NCBI GenBank assembly: GCA_951640195.1
Contig: OX621167.1
Coordinates: forward strand, 1,426,001 to 1,490,000
Source: Porpolomopsis calyptriformis
Taxonomy: Eukaryota; Basidiomycota; Agaricomycetes; Agaricales; Hygrophoraceae
Direction of reading: 5' to 3'
Length of the DNA: 64,000 bases
The notes beneath the pieces are model-generated. The model had not been told where the DNA came from, ran no database searches, and saw only the letters and a list, made by a program, of their open reading frames with translations. Of this stretch, positions 1 to 10,450 are shown piece by piece. Position 1 is the stretch's first letter. Every line of letters starts with the position of its first letter. Made by a program: the position numbers and the translations under genes.

Positions 1-56
1 TCTCTTGGGACAGAACACCCGAAGTAAAACGCGTTCCGAACAACCGGTTTATAACA
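1..56 (+). repeat. 5' LTR of gypsy element A (right end only)
   Basis: The 56 bases match the last 56 bases of the 3' LTR (15239-15294) with one difference, C at 45 against T at 15283. The LTR ends in ATAACA at 56. The rest of this LTR and its target-site duplication lie before the window, so the insertion site cannot be checked on this side. Confidence 0.95.
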
Positions 57-57
57 A

Positions 58-68
58 GAATCAGACTT
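58..68 (+). promoter_or_regulatory. Primer binding site of element A, self-priming type
   Basis: One base after the LTR, 11 nt (GAATCAGACTT) are the exact reverse complement of AAGTCTGATTC at 15184-15194 inside the 3' LTR. The match stops at 11 nt on both sides. The LTR copy lies about 33 nt after a TATA box, where transcription should start. This is the layout of Tf1/sushi-type elements, whose mRNA 5' end folds back to prime reverse transcription without a tRNA. That mechanism is inferred here. Confidence 0.75.
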
Positions 69-497
69 CCTTCTGGTTCTCTCCCACTTGCTTATCCAAC
101 GCCCTCATCGCTGTGATCATTGACATCACCCTTTTTCCTCTCACCCATCCTCATCCTGGCTTCTACCGATAACTCAGACATTGAAGAACAATACGAAGAC
201 CCTCTCTCGAGATCGACCTTTTCAGCTACAATTCAAGATCAAGAACCATCTTTTTCTTCAGCTCTCAAAGAAACTTTAGCTACTCCCACCCCTGCTCCTG
301 CCCCTCTAGGACCGCGGACTCGATCAAGAACAAGAGGACTCTTCTCTTCATCTTCAGCCCCGACAACAAGACCAGTTCATCAACAAACTGCCACTCCCCC
401 AGGACGATACGGTTCTCTCTACTCCCAACTTTCTTCTGCGACACCTACACCAACACCAACAGCTCCAACAACCCCACAACAGCCGACATCTACCAAC

Positions 498-1646
498 ATG
501 TCAGGAACATCCACCAATGCCCCCACCAACCCCCCTACCATTGACATCACGACCTTGATGGCCACTGTTCGCCAACTTGAACAAACCATCACCCAACAAC
601 AACAGTTAATCACCCAGCTCCAGCAACAACAACCTCAACCTCCTCCACCACACCAACAACCTCCTTTGCCTCAACAACCTGCTCCCCCCTCCATCAAGAT
701 CGCCAAACCCGATGAATACGACGGGTCTGCAGCTAAATGTCTCAACTTCATCCAAGCTTGTTGTCTAGTCCTTGACGACAGCCAATGGTCTGACAGACAG
801 AAAATCACTTATGTCTTGTCGTTTATGAAGATCGGTGTCGCCCAATCATGGGCCCGACAGCAGACTCAAGAATTCAAACGTGCTCAATGGGTTGGAGCCG
901 ATTACGAGGATTTTATGGAAGAGCTCGAGGAATGCTTTGGAGACGTTGATGCGAGAGCGACAGCGCAGGTCAAGATTCAAAAGGTAACCCAAGGACTTTC
1001 TACTGTGGACAATTATAACGTACGATTCGGAGCTCTCGCGGATGAAACTGGATTCAACGACGACGCGCTCAAAGTTTTCTACCGGAACGGCCTCAATCCC
1101 GGAATTCTCGAAAAAATCTATGCCCTTGATCCCATCCCTGCCACCCTCAACACTTGGAAGCGAAAAGCTTCCGTCTTCGATCGACAACGTCTCGAACTTG
1201 CACTTGAGCGTCGTGCCGCTCCCCAGAGTAACTACTATACTCCCAGGGAGACCGTGGCTCGAACGACGACCCGAACTCCCTCCTCTGCTCCTGTCAAACA
1301 GGAGACAACTTCCTCATCATCAATATCACGCGTTCCGCGAGGCAACTGCTATCGCTGCGGAGAACCAGGTCATTGGGCGAACAAGTGTCCAAATTCCTCT
1401 CTCGCCTCTTCTTCGACAGCGTGCCCATCGAGTAGTGCCCCTGCCAGACAACGACGAGGAAGACCAACCACAGGACGAGGTCGAGGACGGAACATTCGAG
1501 GTATCAAGACAGAACGAGTCGACAAAGTGGTTTCCCCAGCTGCTACAGAGGAAACTATTCGAGTGGTGGACAACTGCAGGATCGATCGCTGGCCGAAAGA
1601 GAGAAAAGCTGAGCTCGTCAAGGAACTGAAAGAACAGGGTTTTTAG
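498..1646 (+). CDS. gag: Element A Gag (capsid/nucleocapsid)
   Basis: Gag packages element RNA into cytoplasmic particles. The first ATG in the element is at 498, giving 382 residues. The same frame is open without ATG from 120, adding 126 codons rich in S, T and P. After a Q/P-rich stretch (residues about 30-65) comes a gypsy-type capsid region, then one CCHC zinc knuckle, C-x2-C-x4-H-x4-C, at about 1348-1389, followed by a basic R/G-rich tail. The ORF has no internal stop, unlike pol. It ends at TAG 1644, directly after a possible frameshift heptamer. I chose 498 because no upstream ATG exists in any frame of the leader that I could see. Confidence 0.85.
   Translation: MSGTSTNAPTNPPTIDITTLMATVRQLEQTITQQQQLITQLQQQQPQPPPPHQQPPLPQQPAPPSIKIAKPDEYDGSAAKCLNFIQACCLVLDDSQWSDRQKITYVLSFMKIGVAQSWARQQTQEFKRAQWVGADYEDFMEELEECFGDVDARATAQVKIQKVTQGLSTVDNYNVRFGALADETGFNDDALKVFYRNGLNPGILEKIYALDPIPATLNTWKRKASVFDRQRLELALERRAAPQSNYYTPRETVARTTTRTPSSAPVKQETTSSSSISRVPRGNCYRCGEPGHWANKCPNSSLASSSTACPSSSAPARQRRGRPTTGRGRGRNIRGIKTERVDKVVSPAATEETIRVVDNCRIDRWPKERKAELVKELKEQGF
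1637..1643 (+). other. Candidate -1 frameshift heptamer, gag to pol
   Basis: The bases read G GGT TTT followed directly by the gag stop TAG. This fits X XXY YYZ in the gag frame. A -1 slip moves ribosomes into the frame of protease, which is open from here on. No stem-loop downstream was tested. Confidence 0.45.
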
Positions 1647-3586
1647 GGAGTCCGAACGCTTTGCCTACCGTTACGGACGTATCTACTCAAGAATGTACCA
1701 CCACACCATACAATCTATTTCAAATTCTTGGTACTCTTGAAGAAGGCAATCTCGGACTCATTTTGGACGTTTGGATTGAAGCTACCGACACTGGTCGATG
1801 TGTTCCGGCCACTGCTCTGGTTGATAGTGGAGCCTCTGGAAATTTCATAGACGAATCCTTCGCAACTCGCCACAACTTTACTCTAACACGATTGGAAACC
1901 CCAATCCCCGTACGGAATGCCGATGGATCTGAAAACCAAGGTGGACCCATCGAGAACGATATTGATATTTGGTTAGAGGCTCCTGGAGAACACAATGAAC
2001 GGATCCGATTGGAAGTGACCGATCTCAGATCTAAGATGGATATTATCCTCGGCTTCCCATGGCTCAAAAAGCACAACCCCAACATCGATTGGAAAGAGGC
2101 AACACTGGCTCTGGATAGCAAAGATTTCCCTCTTCCACGATGGATAGTGAAAGATGCGGAGTGACCGGGAATGGAATTGGTCACACTGGCCATGAATCGA
2201 CGTGTATCGAAGTCGGATGAATCCCGAGCCAGCACGGTGGAAGAAGATATGCGAAAGTTTGTACCGGAGGTATACTGGAAAGGCTATTCTAGTGTCTTTG
2301 CCAAAGAATCCTTCGACCGCCTTCCACCACATTCGGAATTCGACCACGCCATAGAACTGGATGAAACCTTCAAACCAGTCAAAGGCGCGAAATATGCGAT
2401 GTCCCCTCTTGAGATGGATCACTTACACAAGTTCATCAATGAAAACTTATCTACTGGACGAATACGAACTTCCAAATCGAAACAAGTCTCTCCGTTCTTC
2501 TTTGGAAAGAAAGCTGAAGAAGTGAATGCTAAAGGTAAGAACGCTGGCTTACGCCCTATCGAGGATTATCGCTATCTCAATGAACACATGGTTCCTAACC
2601 ATTATCCCCTTCCTCTCCTTCATCAAATACTCCAACGACCTAAACTCCTAACAGCGTCTCTGTTCACGGTCATGGATATCTGATGGGGATTCAACAACGT
2701 CAGGATCAAGGAAGGCGATGAATGGAAAGCTGCTTTCATTACTGAAGCAGGTGCCTTCAAACCCACCATCATGTTCTTTGGTTTGCGGAACTCACCAGCC
2801 ACCTTTCAACGGATGATCGACACAAGATTCAAAGAAGTCCTGGACTCTGGAAATGTTTTCATTTATATCGATGATGTGCTTGTTTGTGGAGATGATTTAC
2901 AGGAACTGCGATGCTGGACCTTCAGAACTCTAGATATCATGAAGAAACACAGACTCTCGTGTAAACCCGTCAAATGCCAGTTCGAGAAGGAAGAAGTCAT
3001 TTATCTCGGAGTCGTCCTATCCAAAGGACAAATCACCACTAATCCGAAGAAGGTCGACGCTATCATGTCTTGGCCTATTCCAGAAACAGTGAAACAGCTC
3101 CAATCCTTCTTGGGCAGTGCGAACTTTTGGCGAAGATATATCAAAAGTTTCTCCAAAGTCGCTATCCCTCTCTATGAACTCTTACACAATGAAACTGTGT
3201 GGGAATGGACTCCTCGGAGACAAGAAGCCTTCGACAACATCAAATCCCTTTTGACGAATGCACCCGTTCTTCATATTCCTGATTGCGATCTCCCCTATTG
3301 CTTGGAAACCGACGCCTCTATCATTGGAATCGCAGGAATACTCTCCCAACTTCACGACGGTCACTGGAAACCTGTTGGATATCACTCAAGATCTACCTCT
3401 CCTGCCGAAAAGAACTACCCTACCCACGATCTAGAGCTCTTGGTGATCATTGATTCCTTTAAACAATGGCGTCATCTTCTCGAAGGAGCGAGACACGATA
3501 TTCTCATCAGGACGGACAGTTTGGCTTTACGATACTTTTCCAAGAACCTTCGCCTATCGAATCGCCAGACTCGTTGGTCTGAGTAT
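1646..3586 (+). pseudogene. pol: Element A Pol, part 1: protease, reverse transcriptase, RNase H (broken)
   Basis: The frame gives an aspartic protease with DSGAS near 1830 and a typical LGFPWLKKHNP segment near 2050. Reverse transcriptase follows, with the IDDVL catalytic motif near 2867-2881, then RNase H with ETDAS near 3306. TGA stops at 2162-2164 (between protease and RT) and 2681-2683 (in RT, where gypsy elements usually have an arginine) break it. Both could come from CGA by one C-to-T change. The RNase H sequence stops abruptly at 3591, where element B is inserted, and resumes at 12358 in the same frame. Confidence 0.9.
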
Positions 3587-3591
3587 CTGTC
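3587..3591. repeat. Target-site duplication CTGTC, left side of element B
   Basis: CTGTC precedes the TGTCAC end of element B and recurs at 12353-12357 right after it. Removing one copy and the element restores the RNase H reading frame of element A. Confidence 0.95.
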
Positions 3592-3944
3592 TGTCACAAC
3601 TGTAGTTGCAAGTCTTTTCGTCAATCACAAGGCAGGCCTTGGAGCTTAATAAGTCTAGTAGGATGTAGAAGAAAGTCCTGACGGGGACGTCCTCGTAAAG
3701 GGTGATGATTCCTTCTGAGTTAAGTTTTACTTCTACAAAGAAGTTGTTCTGCGAGTTAAATCCGTTGCGTGCCTCTGCTGAGAGTTTAGGGAATATGGGC
3801 ATGAACGATTGGCTCAGTAGTTATGGGTTTATATTTCTCTTTTCTTGTTCTGGTAGAAAAGAAGTCTGATGATTCTGATTGCGTTCGTGCTACTACAAGT
3901 AATCTCACAGGAGGACGAAGTGATGATCCGCTTCACCCTCAGGG

Positions 3945-3952
3945 TTTATATA
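3945..3952 (-). promoter_or_regulatory. Candidate element promoter TATA box in left LTR of B
   Basis: TATATAAA on the minus strand lies about 350 bp before the inner LTR edge. The same box is at 10996-11003 in the right LTR, where it points toward gag. It faces away from the plus-strand TATA box at 4255, about 300 bp off. Confidence 0.45.
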
Positions 3953-4051
3953 GTATTTCTAAAATAGGAGTCACTATGAGTCAGCTTCCGCAGTCACCCC
4001 ATTTTCTATTGTTCACAGCCTCCAGTTTAAGGTTTGTCATTGTTCTTAGTC

Positions 4052-4114
4052 ATACTGTGGAAGGCTGTGTTGTTTTGATGACTCAACTCTATTGGGCATA
4101 GCCTTCCGCAGTAT
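4052..4114. repeat. Stem-loop in left LTR of B, between the divergent TATA boxes
   Basis: The arms are 15 nt and the loop 33 nt. This copy has one mismatch in the left arm (ATACTGTGG against the perfect ATACTGCGG of the right LTR). Confidence 0.7.
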
Positions 4115-4254
4115 CAGGCTGTGCTGTCTCATGACTGGTTCCTATTGTTCTTCTAGTCATGAGATCGCCGCTGTTTCTATCTCTTGTCCGGCGTATCGGG
4201 TTTCTCTTCTTTGACTGAGGAACCTCCTTTTGGTCTTCCCTTTGTGTCTGAGCA

Positions 4255-4261
4255 TATAAAA
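4255..4261 (+). promoter_or_regulatory. TATA box of the LTR-encoded gene, left copy
   Basis: CATATAAAAGG lies 50 nt before the ATG at 4311. An in-frame upstream ATG at 4281 would fall at or before the expected transcription start. The identical box in the right LTR is at 11306-11312. Confidence 0.6.
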
Positions 4262-4310
4262 GGTGTGGGGTTGTATCCCTATGCTTCAGTTCAATCTTTG
4301 TCAATTCATC

Positions 4311-5146
4311 ATGACTCCCTCCCACCAAGGCCACTACGTCCGATTCTTCAAGCAGTCTGGAGTGGTGCACTGCACCGCTCCTGTCTTCCTCGATTGTGAT
4401 TCGTTTCATTACTACCTTCAGCACATCCCTTCCGACGCCGACCTCTGCTGGTCTTCCTTCTCCTGTTTTGCTTGCGGTGGCAAGCATAAGGTCAGAAAGT
4501 GTCCGTATGTTCGCTGGCCAATCCAGCATGTTTGTGGCTTAATGGAGGATCCGCTTGGTATGTATTTTGTTTTGTCTTTATTAGTCCGTGTTTATTGATA
4601 ATAGGCTTTTTCCCTTTTTAGCTTGGGATGATGACGCCCCTCCCCCTACTTCCCAGCTCCCTTTGGAGGAGCAGGTCAATTGGGGGTCCGACAAGTGGGC
4701 TGACTCTCTTCCTTCCATCAAGAAGGAGGCAGTTGACTGGGCTGCCAGTCCCCCTTTCCATCCTTGGACGCCTGGTCCATTGAGTGTTTTGTCTAGTGGT
4801 AACGCTCTCAACTCTCTCGGTCTCTTCATAGTTGCTGATTTCTTTGCCTTTTTTAGTTGAAGATTTGTCATTGTCGTTGACTAATGTCAACGTCAAGATC
4901 GAGGAGGAAGAAGTTCCTCCCAGTTTGTTGTGGAGTCCCACCAACGATTGGTTGGGTGAGGAAGCGAGAAAGATAGTGATGGGTTTCGTCAAAGGGAAGG
5001 CTGCCGAGTTGCAGGCCTCCAGTGGTGACACCAATGGGGCAATTTACTGGGGTAATAAGTTGGCCGCATTAGATGGTCAAGTAGTCTCGAGTTTTGTAGA
5101 GTTCTTGAGGGACAGTATGGTGCAAGAGATTGCCAAGACAGACTAG
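4311..5146 (+). CDS. LTR-encoded spliced gene, zinc-knuckle-like protein (left copy)
   Basis: The gene lies wholly inside the LTR, antisense to gag-pol. Exons are 4311-4557, 4622-4798 and 4857-5146. Both introns (64 and 58 nt) are GT-AG with pyrimidine-rich ends, and the second has a CTGAT branch-type motif. Phases agree, giving 237 residues. Near residue 62 is a cysteine-rich C-x2-C-x3-H-x4-C motif, one residue shorter in spacing than the retroviral knuckle. The C-terminal half is acidic then helical. A TATA box (4255) and AATAAA (5204-5209) frame it. The right-LTR copy is also open through all exons. I recognise no family. It may be a captured host gene or an element regulator. Confidence 0.7.
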
Positions 5147-5203
5147 TTTAGATAGTTAGTCAGACATGGACTCCCCCTCTTTGTACAAATAGTTTCCACT
5201 GCC

Positions 5204-5209
5204 AATAAA
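5204..5209 (+). terminator. Poly(A) signal AATAAA of the LTR-encoded gene, left copy
   Basis: AATAAA stands 58 nt after the stop codon and is followed by an A-rich stretch, still inside the LTR. The right copy is at 12255-12260. Confidence 0.55.
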
Positions 5210-5301
5210 GACAGCCCCCTTTCCAAAGAGAACAGGCAAAGAAAAGAAAAGAACGAAGAAAAGAGAAGAATTTCAAGAGAGTGAACGCCAATTTCATGAC
5301 A

Positions 5302-5313
5302 TTACCCCCCTCC
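5302..5313 (-). other. Polypurine tract of element B
   Basis: The minus strand reads GGAGGGGGGTAA right before the LTR start TGTCATG. This is the plus-strand DNA primer site of LTR elements and confirms that B is oriented on the minus strand. Confidence 0.85.
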
Positions 5314-8300
5314 TAGAGTCCACCGGAGCCAAGCGAGGATGGACCCAAAGCTCTTCTCCTCTCGAATTTAAAGTCGGGATGCTTGTCATGAAATTCCGAA
5401 ATCTTCTCCGCTGCATTTTCCAGATTTCTCTCTGGCTCCCAGGAGTTTTCCGAAATTGAGTACCCTTTCTATTGTATCAAATATTGTTTTTGGTTTCTCC
5501 AGAGCCTTCCATCCAGGATTTGGTCAACCTCATATTCCTCCTCCCCTTCAACCTCTATTCCCCCAGGTTCTTCCAATCTTCTCCCTTTTATCTCTGAGTC
5601 CTCATAAGTGCTGAGCAAATTTCCATGAAAAACCGGATGTATTCGATACGTTTTTGGTAATTTCAATTTGTAGACTTGGTCTGAGAGTTTCCTTTCTATT
5701 TCGAAAGGCCCCAATTTCTTATCTGCCAGTTTTTTGCTAGGAGCAGTAGTGTTGATGTTTGTTGCATCCAGCCAGACCTTATCTCCAACCTCCCTACGTA
5801 CTCCTTCCGTTTTCCTGTCGTAATAGTCTTTCATTGTATTCTGGGCTAACCTGATTGATGCCTTGATTTCTTCCTGAACTCTTTTTATCTCTTCGGTCAG
5901 ATCTTGGGCTCTCGGCACTTCAGATTTTCCAGCCTGAGGGATCGCCATCTTCGGATGATACCCCCTTGCAGCGTAGAATGGAGTTCTTTTTGTGGATGAA
6001 TTTTCATTGTTGTTGTGGGCGAACTCTGCCATTGGTAAGAACTTGGCCCAGTCATTTTGTCGATAATTGCAAAAGGTTCTGAGGTACTGCTCTAGTTCTT
6101 GGTTAATGCGTTCAGTTTGTCCATCAGTTTGAGGGTGATATGCTGTTGAATAGGCTCCTTCGATCCCTAGTTTCTTGAAAATTCCCCTCATCAGTTTCAA
6201 TGTGAACTGTGTTCCACGGTCTGAAATCATCTTTTCCGGGACCCCGTGTAATCTCCAAATATGATTCATATATAGCTTTATCATCTCCTCTGTGTCCACC
6301 GCAGTGGTCGTTGGTACAAAATGAGCTTCTTTTGTTAATTGATCCACCACAACCCAGATGGCATCGTAACCTTCCGACTTGGGTAGTTCCATAATGAAGT
6401 CATTTGTCACTGTCTCCCATGGTCTTTCTGAAGGCAGTATCGGTACCAACTTTCCTTTGGTTCTGTGATAGGATCTTTTCTTTCGATTACAGGTGTCGCA
6501 GGTTTTCACGTAATGTTTGACATAAGTCGTGATTCCTGGCCACCAGTAATTTCGGGTGAGTAGTTCCAGCGTTCGGTATTCTCCTTGATGCCCTCCTTCC
6601 AGGGTGTCATGATGCAGCTGTACTAAATCCCTCCTTATTTCTTCATCTTTTGGGACATAGACTTTTCCTTTGAAAAGAATTAGACCATTCTCGGTGTTCC
6701 AGTCTTCCAATCCTTTTCTGAGTTTTCTTGGCGTCCCTCCTTTGACTATTTTCAAGGCTTCTTCGATTTCAGAGTCAAAGGCTTCAGAGGCTCGAATTCT
6801 TTGTAGTATAGGGTGATCTTTGACTGTTGTCATATGTCCTCGAAATAAAGCTTTTATTTTGAAAACTTCTGGCTTCAATAGAATCTGTCCCTGGTTTTCT
6901 TCTCCTTCTATCTGGTAATCTGCTCGTCTTGACAATTTATCTGGTTTTCCCCCTAGTCTTCCAGGCTGATGTTTGATTATATAATCAAATCTTGTTAGGA
7001 ATAAGCTCCATCTTGCTTGTCATCTTGTTAGGGTTTTTGCTGAGGCAAAATACTGCAGATTCAGATGATCTGATAAGATGGTTACTTGATGTTTCGCCCC
7101 TTCCAGATAATGTCTCCATTCTTCAAGTGACGCTATTATGGCTAACAGTTCTTTGTCATAAATTTCATAATTCCTTTCCGCGTCATTCATTCCTCTTGAG
7201 TAAAAGGCTATAGGATGTATCTTTCCATCTTTTCCATATTGTGAAATAATAGACCCAATGGCGTAATCTGAGGCATCACATTCTAAGATGTATGGCTCTT
7301 CTGGGTTCGCCATTGCCAAAATTGGTGCTGTGGTGAATTTCTTTTTAAGGAGTTGAAAAGCTTGTTCCTGTCTCTCTCCCCATTCCCATTTCTTCCCTTT
7401 CCTTAACAGCTCTGTGATTGGTCTCACTGTTTTGGAAAATTCAGGAATGAAGTGTCTATAGAAGTTTGTGAATCCTAAGAAGGATTGCACTTCTTTTACT
7501 TTTCGTGGTGTCGGCCAATCAATTACTGCTTTGACTTTTCCTGGATCCATCTCAATTTTCTCCTGGCTAATAAGGTGTCCTAGATATTCCACAGAGTCTT
7601 TGAAAAAGTAGCATTTTTCTGGTTTGAGAAAGAGATCGTTCTCCCTTAACCTTTTGAGTATTTCTTGGATATGTCCTAGTTGTTCCTTTTCATCTTTCGA
7701 ATATATAAGGATGTCGTCAATGTATATTTCAACATATTTTCCAATTAGGTCACGGAAAATAGTATTCATCATTCGCTGAAAAGTTGCTGGGGCATTCGTT
7801 AACCTGAACCACATTACTTGTGGTTCAAAGAGTCCTTCCTTTGTATTAAAGGCAGCTTTCCATTCGTCCCCTTCCTTGATCTGAATATTGTTATATCCCC
7901 ATTGCACGTCCAATGTGGTAAAGACTTTTGCGCTAGCCAGGTTATCGAGTAGTCTCTGTGTCAATGGTAGAGGGTATCGATCTTTCACAGTTGCATCATT
8001 TAATCCCCGATAATCCACTATGAGTCTTAGTGTCCCATCCTTTTTCTTGATAAAGAAGACTGGTGAAGCAGCTCGAGATTCTGATTCGACTATGTACCCC
8101 TTCTTTAGGTTTTCAGCAATGAATTCTTTCAGTGCTTCAGCCTCAATTGGTGCCATTGCATAAGGTTTTTTATTGGGTAGTGGTTTTTCGGGTATAAGGT
8201 TGATTGGGTGATCATACATTTTTCTAAGTGGTAGTCTCTCCGATGCCTTTTTATCAAAGACGTCCCTATAGTCATGTAGAGACTTTGGTACCAGTTCTTC

Positions 8301-8963
8301 AAAGGTTTTTGCCCCTTCTTTGATGGTGGTCAGTTCTGCTACTTTCTGAGATATAGTGAAACCTGCTGCTATTCATTTGTCTAGTCCTTTCTTCGGAATC
8401 AAGATCTGGTCGCCTTTTTCGGGTTGATATTCTCCTAGTACATTCCATTCTCGTATCCAGGTATTGTCTAGATCTGGACTCCAATATTCCATTTCTGTTT
8501 CTTCCATTCTAATTTTCTGGATCTTCATTTTCTTGCAGTTCCTTCCTTTCTTGGTTTGACAAAACTTTGGGCACCGGCTAAAGGTAATTTTCTCTGTTTC
8601 CCAGTTGATTTCTGGGTTGTGTCGCTTTAACCAGTCTATTCCAATGATTAAGTCATCTTCTCCTATTCCTGCTATAAGGAATTCTTCTTTCATTTTATGT
8701 CCTCCCAAGTCTAGGTTAAGTTGAACCTTCTGAGTGATTTTTCCCATTCGATTCATTGTTTGGTTGACATTCGTAATTTTGATGGGTTTTTTTAGTGGTG
8801 TAGTTTTCAGTTTCTGATTTTTTACCACCTTTGGTGAGATAAAGAGTGAGGATGCTCCGCAATCAATAAGGGCTTTGGTCGTCCATTCATTTTTTCCTTC
8901 ATGAAGGTTCACTTGAGTATAAATCTGTCCTTTATTAGGGTTGGCGCTAATGTACATAGTCAA
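5313..8963 (-). pseudogene. pol: Element B Pol: protease, RT, RNase H, integrase, chromodomain (broken)
   Basis: Protease (about 8963-8376) has DCGAS in place of the usual DSGAS. Reverse transcriptase (from 8219) has YIDDIL near 7710, and RNase H has ECDASD near 7270. Integrase (6935-5469) has an HHCC zinc region near 6590-6490 and a DD35E core (VVVDQLTKEAHF, SDRGTQF, AYHPQTDGQTERINQE). The frame is cut by TGA at 8375-8373, TGA at 7022-7020 and TAG at 5471-5469. The last falls inside the chromodomain where a tryptophan is expected, and the domain reads on in frame to 5313. The first in-frame codon after gag lies in a different frame from gag. Confidence 0.9.
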
Positions 8964-9019
8964 ATCTTTGTCCTTTAAGTCCTTATTTGGTCAGGCTAAA
9001 GAAAATGCAGAGTCTTTCT

Positions 9020-10450
9020 TCAGCCTTGAGCAAAATCCTCCTCTCCCTCTTCCTTTTCTTCTTCATCAACTTTCTTAGCTTGGATATTTCCAAATTTCTT
9101 TCTAGGGCAAGCTCTGGCCATATGACCTGCTTGTCTACAGAAGAAGCATTGCCCTTCTTTCATCAGGCTTTTTCGTTCTTCCTCTGTTAGTTGAGCGACT
9201 TTGATGGCTACAGGTTTTTGGTAGCCTCCGGTGGGCTCGACTCTTCTTTTTTCTTTGGCCCTTATTAAGATTCTTCCTTCAATGGTTAAGGCCACTTGCA
9301 ATAATTCCTGCAAGGTTCCGGGCCTCTCAACGGTAACCATGATATCTTTGATCTGATCTTTGAATCCTTGGTAAAATATCTCAGCGAGGGTCTCTTCTCC
9401 ATATTCGCATTGGAGCGCCTTTTCGAGGAATTTAGCATAATAATCCGTGATCGATTTTTCCTGTTTAATGGTCCTTAGGGCTTCTCGTGCATCCTGCACT
9501 TCATTAATTGGTCCATATAGAATGGTTCCTCATTCTAACAGTAGTCTCCAATCTCTCAGCATCAGAGATTCATGTGGAAGATCTCTTGTAACTAATATTG
9601 CGTCAGCCCACGGCCTTGCAAGTCCAGTAAACCAATTCAATAAGTAAAGACATCGGTTTCTGGAATTAGTTGTCTCATCGAAGAAGTCAGGGAAATGGAG
9701 GAAATAGTGGTAGGCTTGGATGAGGAATGTTCTCCACTTGCTCCTGTCTCCATCGAAATGGTCCGGCTCTGTCAGCTTAGGAATCCTTATATTTGGAACT
9801 CCCCCTCCAGCTGGTCCTGGTCCTGGTCCTCCTAAGGGTGGTCCTAGGGGTGGTCCTCCAGGTGGCTGTCCTCCAGGTGGTCCTCCAGGTCCTGTGGGTT
9901 GCCCGCCTCCTCCTATTGATCCTCCAGGGGGTGGTGCAAATGGATTTAATGTCGGAGTTTTCTTGGGACTTCCTTCAGGTGGCTCCTCTCTTCCTTTCCC
10001 TTTTGGTTCCTTGGTTGGTGTTTCCATTCCCAAGTGGGCAATCGGAATCTTCGGTCCCCATCCGGTGAGCCCTGTTTTCTCTATTGGTTTCGTCGGTACT
10101 GGGTCTAGTAATCCAGTTCGACTCGCATAAGTTGTGCTTTCCCTTCCTATTCCCCTTCCTCTGCTACTTAATGCTCTGCTCGCTTCAAGTTCTCCTCCTG
10201 CCTTCCTTTTCAATTTCCTTCCTATCATGGTGAAGAGCCCCTTCTCCTTTTCAGTTTCATCATCTCCATCATCTTTGGGTTCATCTGCTGTCCTAGAGAA
10301 ACTGGTGGTGGACCCCCAGAATACTCCTTCAGGTGTCTCTTTTTGGGGTTCACTCTTGGAGCTTGCAGGAGTCTCCGGGTCCTCTATTCCTACTTGGTAA
10401 CTGAGCGCAGTTACAGTGGTATCTTTCAGATCCTGGTATGGTTGACTCAT
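9020..10450 (-). pseudogene. gag: Element B Gag (one internal stop)
   Basis: Reading starts at ATG 10450. The N-terminal third is charged and low-complexity. A P/G-rich block (about 9800-9930 on the plus strand) precedes the capsid region. A TGA at 9532-9530 interrupts the capsid in frame, then the frame continues through a zinc knuckle C-x2-C-x4-H-x4-C near 9150-9105 and an acidic E-rich tail to the stop at 9022-9020. Conserved gag sequence on both sides shows that the stop is a lesion and not a domain end. Confidence 0.85.

Larger units (their letters stand above)
3592..5301 (-). repeat. 3' LTR of element B (1710 bp)
   Basis: It is equal in length to the right LTR and begins and ends TGTC...GACA. 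I count 29 differences by eye between the two LTRs, all transitions, with no indel. It holds an antisense spliced gene (4311-5146), a 15-bp inverted repeat and TATA boxes on both strands. On the minus strand TATATAAA (3945-3952) is the best candidate for the element promoter, so the plus-strand gene lies in U3. Confidence 0.95.

Noticed and set aside
4618..5034. Minus-strand ORFs of 96-138 residues in the LTRs of B
   Set aside because: They overlap the exons of the plus-strand LTR gene, cross its introns and have no conserved motif, so they look like shadows.
9780..9935. GGTCCTCC-type tandem repeat as a minisatellite or CRISPR-like array
   Set aside because: It is the codon-level repetition of a Pro/Gly-rich block in gag of element B, without regular spacers or fixed unit length.
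9720..10130. Plus-strand Pro/Gly-rich ORF opposite gag of element B
   Set aside because: It is a shadow of the low-complexity gag region, with no independent start context or motif.
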